Positions 6,018-8,366 of a DNA stretch of 8,366 nucleotides are shown here, one piece after another. Origin of the DNA: Rhodospirillales bacterium (GTDB lineage Bacteria > Pseudomonadota > Alphaproteobacteria > Rhodospirillales > Casp-alpha2). Made by a program: the position numbers and the translations under genes. The stretch is taken from the NCBI GenBank assembly GCA_018664265.1, contig JABJOR010000132.1, positions 1 to 8,366 on the forward strand. Reading direction: 5' to 3'. Numbering within the stretch: the first letter of the stretch is position 1; every line of letters starts with the position of its first letter. The notes beneath the pieces were generated by a model that had not been told where the DNA came from, did not search any database, and saw nothing but the letters and a program-made list of their open reading frames with translations.

Positions 6018-7454
6018 TTGAGCAATCTGCGTTTACACAAGGCTGTTATTGTTTCGATCATTGCATCATTGGCAATCAGTGTCTCGGCCTGCGGTGTTAT
6101 CCGTGAAGGCGGCAGTATGCTGGATGTTAAATTCTGGGAAGGCGGCCCGATGTCGGGAAATGAGGCTGCGGAACTTGGCATTGCCGAAATGTCCAAGGGT
6201 AATTATCTTGCTGCTGAATCGCATTTCCGCGCGGCTCTTGATAAAAATCCGCGCGATTATCATGCTTTGCTTGGCGCAGCGATTCTTTATCACAATACAG
6301 GGCAACTGATAAAAGCCCGTGAAATGTATGAGGCTGTGTTGGCGTTACGCCCACCGGAATCGGAACAGTTTATCAATTTGAACGATATTTCTACCAACTC
6401 TGTCGCCCGGGTTGCCAGTGTTAATCTGGCTCTACTGGAGAGCGGCGGGGTATTAGGCAATATGGCAAACAGCGCTGTCGGGACCGCCAATCAACCCGTG
6501 GCTCAAACTATGTATGGCGTGCCAACAACGGCTCAATCCCAAATCGGTGGAACGCCTCTGGTATCGTCTTCGGTTATGTTTCCTGTTGTCGATGGGCAAT
6601 CCTCAGGTTTACAGGCCATGGGTGTGACGCAAGAACCTGCGCCAACGATGAACTCAGATATCACAGGATTTGGCGGTGGAGATAAAAATATCATCTCCCG
6701 CTTCACAACAATCAGGGCATTGCGGGATCAGGCTTTAATTACACCGGATGAGTATTTGACGCGAAGGCAGGCAAATATTGGGGCGCTCCTGCCTCTGACA
6801 TCGCCGCCTCCGTCTGCAGGGCTTAATCGTGTTGTGCCGACAACTCTGCAAATTAGCGATCGTTTGCACGCCATTGGCCGAGCGCTCGAGATGCGCGCGA
6901 TTACAGTATCCCAACATACGGCCGAACGATCCATGATACTGGATGCCTTAATGCCGGCAGCACCTGTTGTGGTTGCTAATCCTGGTCTTCCACCTCAGGG
7001 AATAATGCAAGCTGCCGATATGGTTCGGCGTATGGAAATGTTGCGTGACGCCGGGTTTATTACCTCTGATGAATACGCCCGTGAGCGGGCCGCTATTGAA
7101 GGCGCTATGCAACCTTCTCAACCCGAGGTGAATACCGCTGGAGACGTTATGAGCCTGAGCGCTCCGTCAGAGCTTCAACCTGCTGCCTTAAGTGGGCCAC
7201 AGGCGAGCATTCATTTAGCCTCCTATCGCTCTAACAAGCAGGCTGAACGTGGCTGGGCTCAGTTGAAGCGGGCGCATCAGAATATTTTAAGCGATCTTCG
7301 TCATACGATTCTGGAAGTTGATTTGGGATCAAAGGGTGTGTATTTCCGCCTGATTGCAGGACCATTTAGCTCTGGCGATGAAGCCAAGAGCACTTGTGGC
7401 GAGTTGAAGAGCCGCCGCCAGTTCTGCGATCCTACATTTGCTGAATTCGGATAA
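6018..7454 (+). CDS. Outer-membrane-type lipoprotein with TPR, three SHOCT-like repeats and SPOR domain
   Basis: A 478-residue protein. The N-terminus has a short basic region (R5, K8), a hydrophobic stretch (9-22) and a lipobox VSAC with C25 as the lipidated cysteine. There is no Asp at +2, so outer-membrane sorting is expected. Residues about 47-112 form two TPRs (a GNYLAAESHFRAAL-type helix pair, then GQLIKAREMYEAVLALRP). A low-complexity linker follows (150-225). Three related units at 226-260, 279-313 and 333-367 resemble SHOCT modules (LRDaGfITsDEY pattern; the middle one is diverged). The C-terminal 394-470 is a SPOR-like domain (SIHLASYRS at start, YFRLIAGPF at 442-450) with C460 and C470 placed for a disulfide. 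SPOR domains bind denuded peptidoglycan, so a role in envelope or septum is likely; the exact function is unknown. The start is TTG at 6018, supported by CGGGAG 7 bp upstream and by the signal peptide. Confidence 0.85.
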   Translation: MSNLRLHKAVIVSIIASLAISVSACGVIREGGSMLDVKFWEGGPMSGNEAAELGIAEMSKGNYLAAESHFRAALDKNPRDYHALLGAAILYHNTGQLIKAREMYEAVLALRPPESEQFINLNDISTNSVARVASVNLALLESGGVLGNMANSAVGTANQPVAQTMYGVPTTAQSQIGGTPLVSSSVMFPVVDGQSSGLQAMGVTQEPAPTMNSDITGFGGGDKNIISRFTTIRALRDQALITPDEYLTRRQANIGALLPLTSPPPSAGLNRVVPTTLQISDRLHAIGRALEMRAITVSQHTAERSMILDALMPAAPVVVANPGLPPQGIMQAADMVRRMEMLRDAGFITSDEYARERAAIEGAMQPSQPEVNTAGDVMSLSAPSELQPAALSGPQASIHLASYRSNKQAERGWAQLKRAHQNILSDLRHTILEVDLGSKGVYFRLIAGPFSSGDEAKSTCGELKSRRQFCDPTFAEFG

Positions 7455-7476
7455 CTTTCCAGCGATAGTTCGGTTG

Positions 7477-7950
7477 TTATAAACCGTCACTTCCTTCTCT
7501 CGGGGAAACTGTAATCATAATCTCAGCCTTGCCCAGTCGCGTCTGGCTGATCTGTATGGATAGAACCCTGTTGCTGCGCATATAGGTCAGGATGCTTGTC
7601 TGTGCACGAACTGAGGATACTTCAGTCCAGTCATATTCCGTCAATTTTTGTTTGTAGAAATCAAAGGTCGCATTGGCACCGGATGAGGTCTCGATCATTG
7701 TCTGGCCATACCAGCTATCACCACTTCCAACGATGAATGTGCGCTCAATATTCATTTTGGCGCCTGTCGGGAAAGGCAGGTCAGGTATCTGTGTGAAACC
7801 TGGTGCAGGCTCCGATGTGGTGATTGTACCGTCTGCTGCGACGATTTGAGTCTCTGGTTTGAATGAAGCTGTCTGGGAGCACCCGCTAACCATTGGCAAA
7901 GTGACGATGGCCAGAACGAATGCTGAGGTTAAAAAATGGCGGTTTTCCAA
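7477..7950 (-). CDS. Predicted lipoprotein of unknown function
   Basis: 157 residues. The signal peptide has charged residues at the N-terminus (E2, R4, H5), a hydrophobic core (7-20) and a lipobox VSGC with C24. Ser at +2 suggests the outer membrane. The mature part has a variable linker (25-52), then a compact domain of about 100 residues starting IPDLPFPTGAKM (55-66) with a GSGDSWYGQTMIE segment (75-87), an amphipathic FDFYKQKLTEYDW (97-109) and alternating beta-like strands to the end. I do not recognise a named family. The start is TTG at 7948-7950, with GGAGA on the minus strand about 7 bp upstream. No in-frame ATG lies before the signal peptide. It converges with the TPR/SPOR gene, with only 22 bp between stop codons. 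Confidence 0.75.
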   Translation of the reverse strand: MENRHFLTSAFVLAIVTLPMVSGCSQTASFKPETQIVAADGTITTSEPAPGFTQIPDLPFPTGAKMNIERTFIVGSGDSWYGQTMIETSSGANATFDFYKQKLTEYDWTEVSSVRAQTSILTYMRSNRVLSIQISQTRLGKAEIMITVSPREGSDGL

Positions 7951-8010
7951 GGTTTCTCTCCGGCTATGAAAAAAAGATAAAAAAAAACTACAAAGATGCT
8001 AGACACTCTC

Positions 8011-8129
8011 TGCCCATCCCCCTATACCACCGTCACCGCGCAGCAAACAAGCTGTGATAATGAAACCTCAAACAAGAGGTTGAATTTCGGAAGACACCTC
8101 ATTATAATGCTGCGCTCCGGCGATGTGCA
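8011..8129 (-). ncRNA. Candidate structured RNA (strand uncertain, minus favoured)
   Basis: Nested complementary arms, in plus coordinates: 8011-8018 with 8122-8129 (7 of 8 pairs), or alternatively 8033-8037 with 8119-8123; GCGCAGCA 8038-8045 with 8108-8115 (8 of 8); ATAATGA 8057-8063 with 8099-8105 (7 of 7); AACCTC 8064-8069 with GAGGTT 8076-8081 (6 of 6) around the loop 8070-8075. Internal loops are asymmetric (11 against 2 nt; 0 against 17 nt), as in structured RNAs. Position 8035 opposite 8121 is a mismatch (A-C) on the plus strand but a U-G pair on the minus strand, which favours minus transcription. No known RNA family was recognised. The overall shape (closing stem, large internal loop, apical hairpin) recalls 6S RNA, but I cannot claim that. 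A DNA-level element is the alternative. Confidence 0.35.
8080..8108 (+). promoter_or_regulatory. Near-consensus sigma70-like promoter inside the hairpin region
   Basis: TTGAAT (8080-8085), exactly 17 bp, then a perfect TATAAT (8103-8108). Predicted start is near 8115, transcribing rightward into the region without a visible gene. The -10 overlaps the paired arm 8099-8105 and abuts the GC stem. Confidence 0.5.
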
Positions 8130-8167
8130 TTCTCTGTTGTCGGTTTCGAACAAGTTTTAAATCGGAT

Positions 8168-8177
8168 CATACGTATG
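8168..8177. repeat. 10-bp perfect palindrome
   Basis: CATACGTATG is self-complementary and lies about 55 bp downstream of the predicted plus-strand start. It could be a dimeric regulator half-site pair, but a single 10-bp palindrome is weak evidence. Confidence 0.2.
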
Positions 8178-8292
8178 TGTGGACGTTGGCTGCAACAAGT
8201 TGCGGTCAGGAGTTTTTTGACTTCTCGTTCTTTTACATTGTGAATCAGGAAGGGATACGCGGGCGGCGAAAGTCGTGAAGCAGTATTATACG

Positions 8293-8312
8293 GTGCCCAA
8301 TTTATTGGGTAC
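8293..8312 (+). other. Stem-loop, 8 bp with UUUA loop
   Basis: GTGCCCAA (8293-8300) pairs with TTGGGTAC (8305-8312). The single non-Watson-Crick position (8295 with 8310) is G-U on the plus strand and C-A on the minus strand, so plus-strand RNA is favoured. No T-run follows, so a canonical terminator is unlikely. Confidence 0.4.
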
Positions 8313-8335
8313 TTAGATTAAGACTGTCCTGTGTA

Positions 8336-8356
8336 TTCATAAACTTGCTTTATGAA
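8336..8356. other. Stem-loop, 8 bp perfect, 5-nt loop
   Basis: TTCATAAA (8336-8343) pairs perfectly with TTTATGAA (8349-8356) around CTTGC. It is A-T rich and lacks a following T-run on either strand within the window. The window ends 10 bp later, so its context is unknown. Confidence 0.4.
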
Positions 8357-8366
8357 GAAGAATAGC

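Larger units (their letters stand above)
7951..8366. other. Gene-poor, structure-rich region
   Basis: No convincing coding region in 416 bp. From left to right it holds the ribosome binding site of the minus-strand lipoprotein, two A-runs (7969-7975 and 7979-7987), a nested hairpin (8011-8129), a plus-strand promoter (8080-8108), a 10-bp palindrome CATACGTATG (8168-8177), and two 8-bp stem-loops (8293-8312, 8336-8356). A consensus TATAAT on the minus strand (plus 8285-8290) lacks a good -35. Confidence 0.6.

Noticed and set aside
7969..7987. A-runs that read as U-tracts on the minus strand, possible terminator of the candidate RNA
   Set aside because: No stable hairpin lies directly before them, only 3-4 bp pairings, and they sit immediately upstream of the lipoprotein ribosome binding site.
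8011..8129. Identification of the hairpin as 6S RNA
   Set aside because: Only the general shape is similar. The gene context usual for 6S RNA is absent and I cannot run a covariance model.
8142..8154. tRNA T-loop-like GGTTTCGAAC
   Set aside because: No matching acceptor stem, anticodon arm or D arm can be found at the right distances.
8175..8243. 22-codon open frame (MCGRWLQQ...) after the plus-strand promoter
   Set aside because: Only a weak GGA upstream, very short, no known motif; its start lies inside the CATACGTATG palindrome. It could be a leader peptide but nothing supports that.

Overview
The window looks like an alphaproteobacterial chromosome segment with moderate GC content. The evidence is a DUF1127 small protein next to a MocR-type regulator, a medium-length AlaX editing protein, and a TPR/SPOR lipoprotein with SHOCT-like repeats. 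No genus can be assigned. I saw no mobile-element genes, tRNA, rRNA or CRISPR array. All assignments come from reading motifs; no database search was run.

Left part (1-2252): 17 codons of an unidentified upstream gene end in a TGATG overlap with thiD (HMP/HMP-P kinase, thiamin synthesis). thiD converges with a MocR/GntR-type, PLP-binding transcription factor. The two stop codons abut with no spacer and so no terminator between them.

Central part (2253-5738): the MocR gene is divergent from a DUF1127 gene. The 86-bp interval holds two overlapping divergent sigma70-like promoters and a cluster of ATTGT repeats, which is probably the MocR operator. The MocR promoter places its -10 box only 7 bp from the start codon, so its mRNA is probably leaderless. 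After DUF1127 comes a tightly packed set: alaX (Ala-tRNA editing), a D-malate/tartrate-type dehydrogenase, a PhzF-like isomerase and a GNAT acetyltransferase. These genes overlap or sit within 8 bp of each other and are almost certainly one transcript. The inference is that MocR, sensing an amino-acid-like ligand through PLP, controls this small-molecule or mischarging-related operon.

Right part (5739-7950): a 279-bp spacer holds nested inverted repeats and a good promoter. It precedes a 478-residue lipoprotein with TPRs, three SHOCT-like repeats and a C-terminal SPOR domain, probably an envelope/peptidoglycan-associated protein. It converges with a 157-residue lipoprotein of unknown function. 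Both lipoprotein genes appear to start at TTG with good ribosome binding sites.

Right end (7951-8366): 416 bp without a convincing gene but rich in secondary structure. A nested hairpin at 8011-8129 is the best candidate for an undescribed structured RNA, and its wobble pairs favour the minus strand. A near-consensus plus-strand promoter lies inside the same structure, and two further 8-bp hairpins lie near the window edge.
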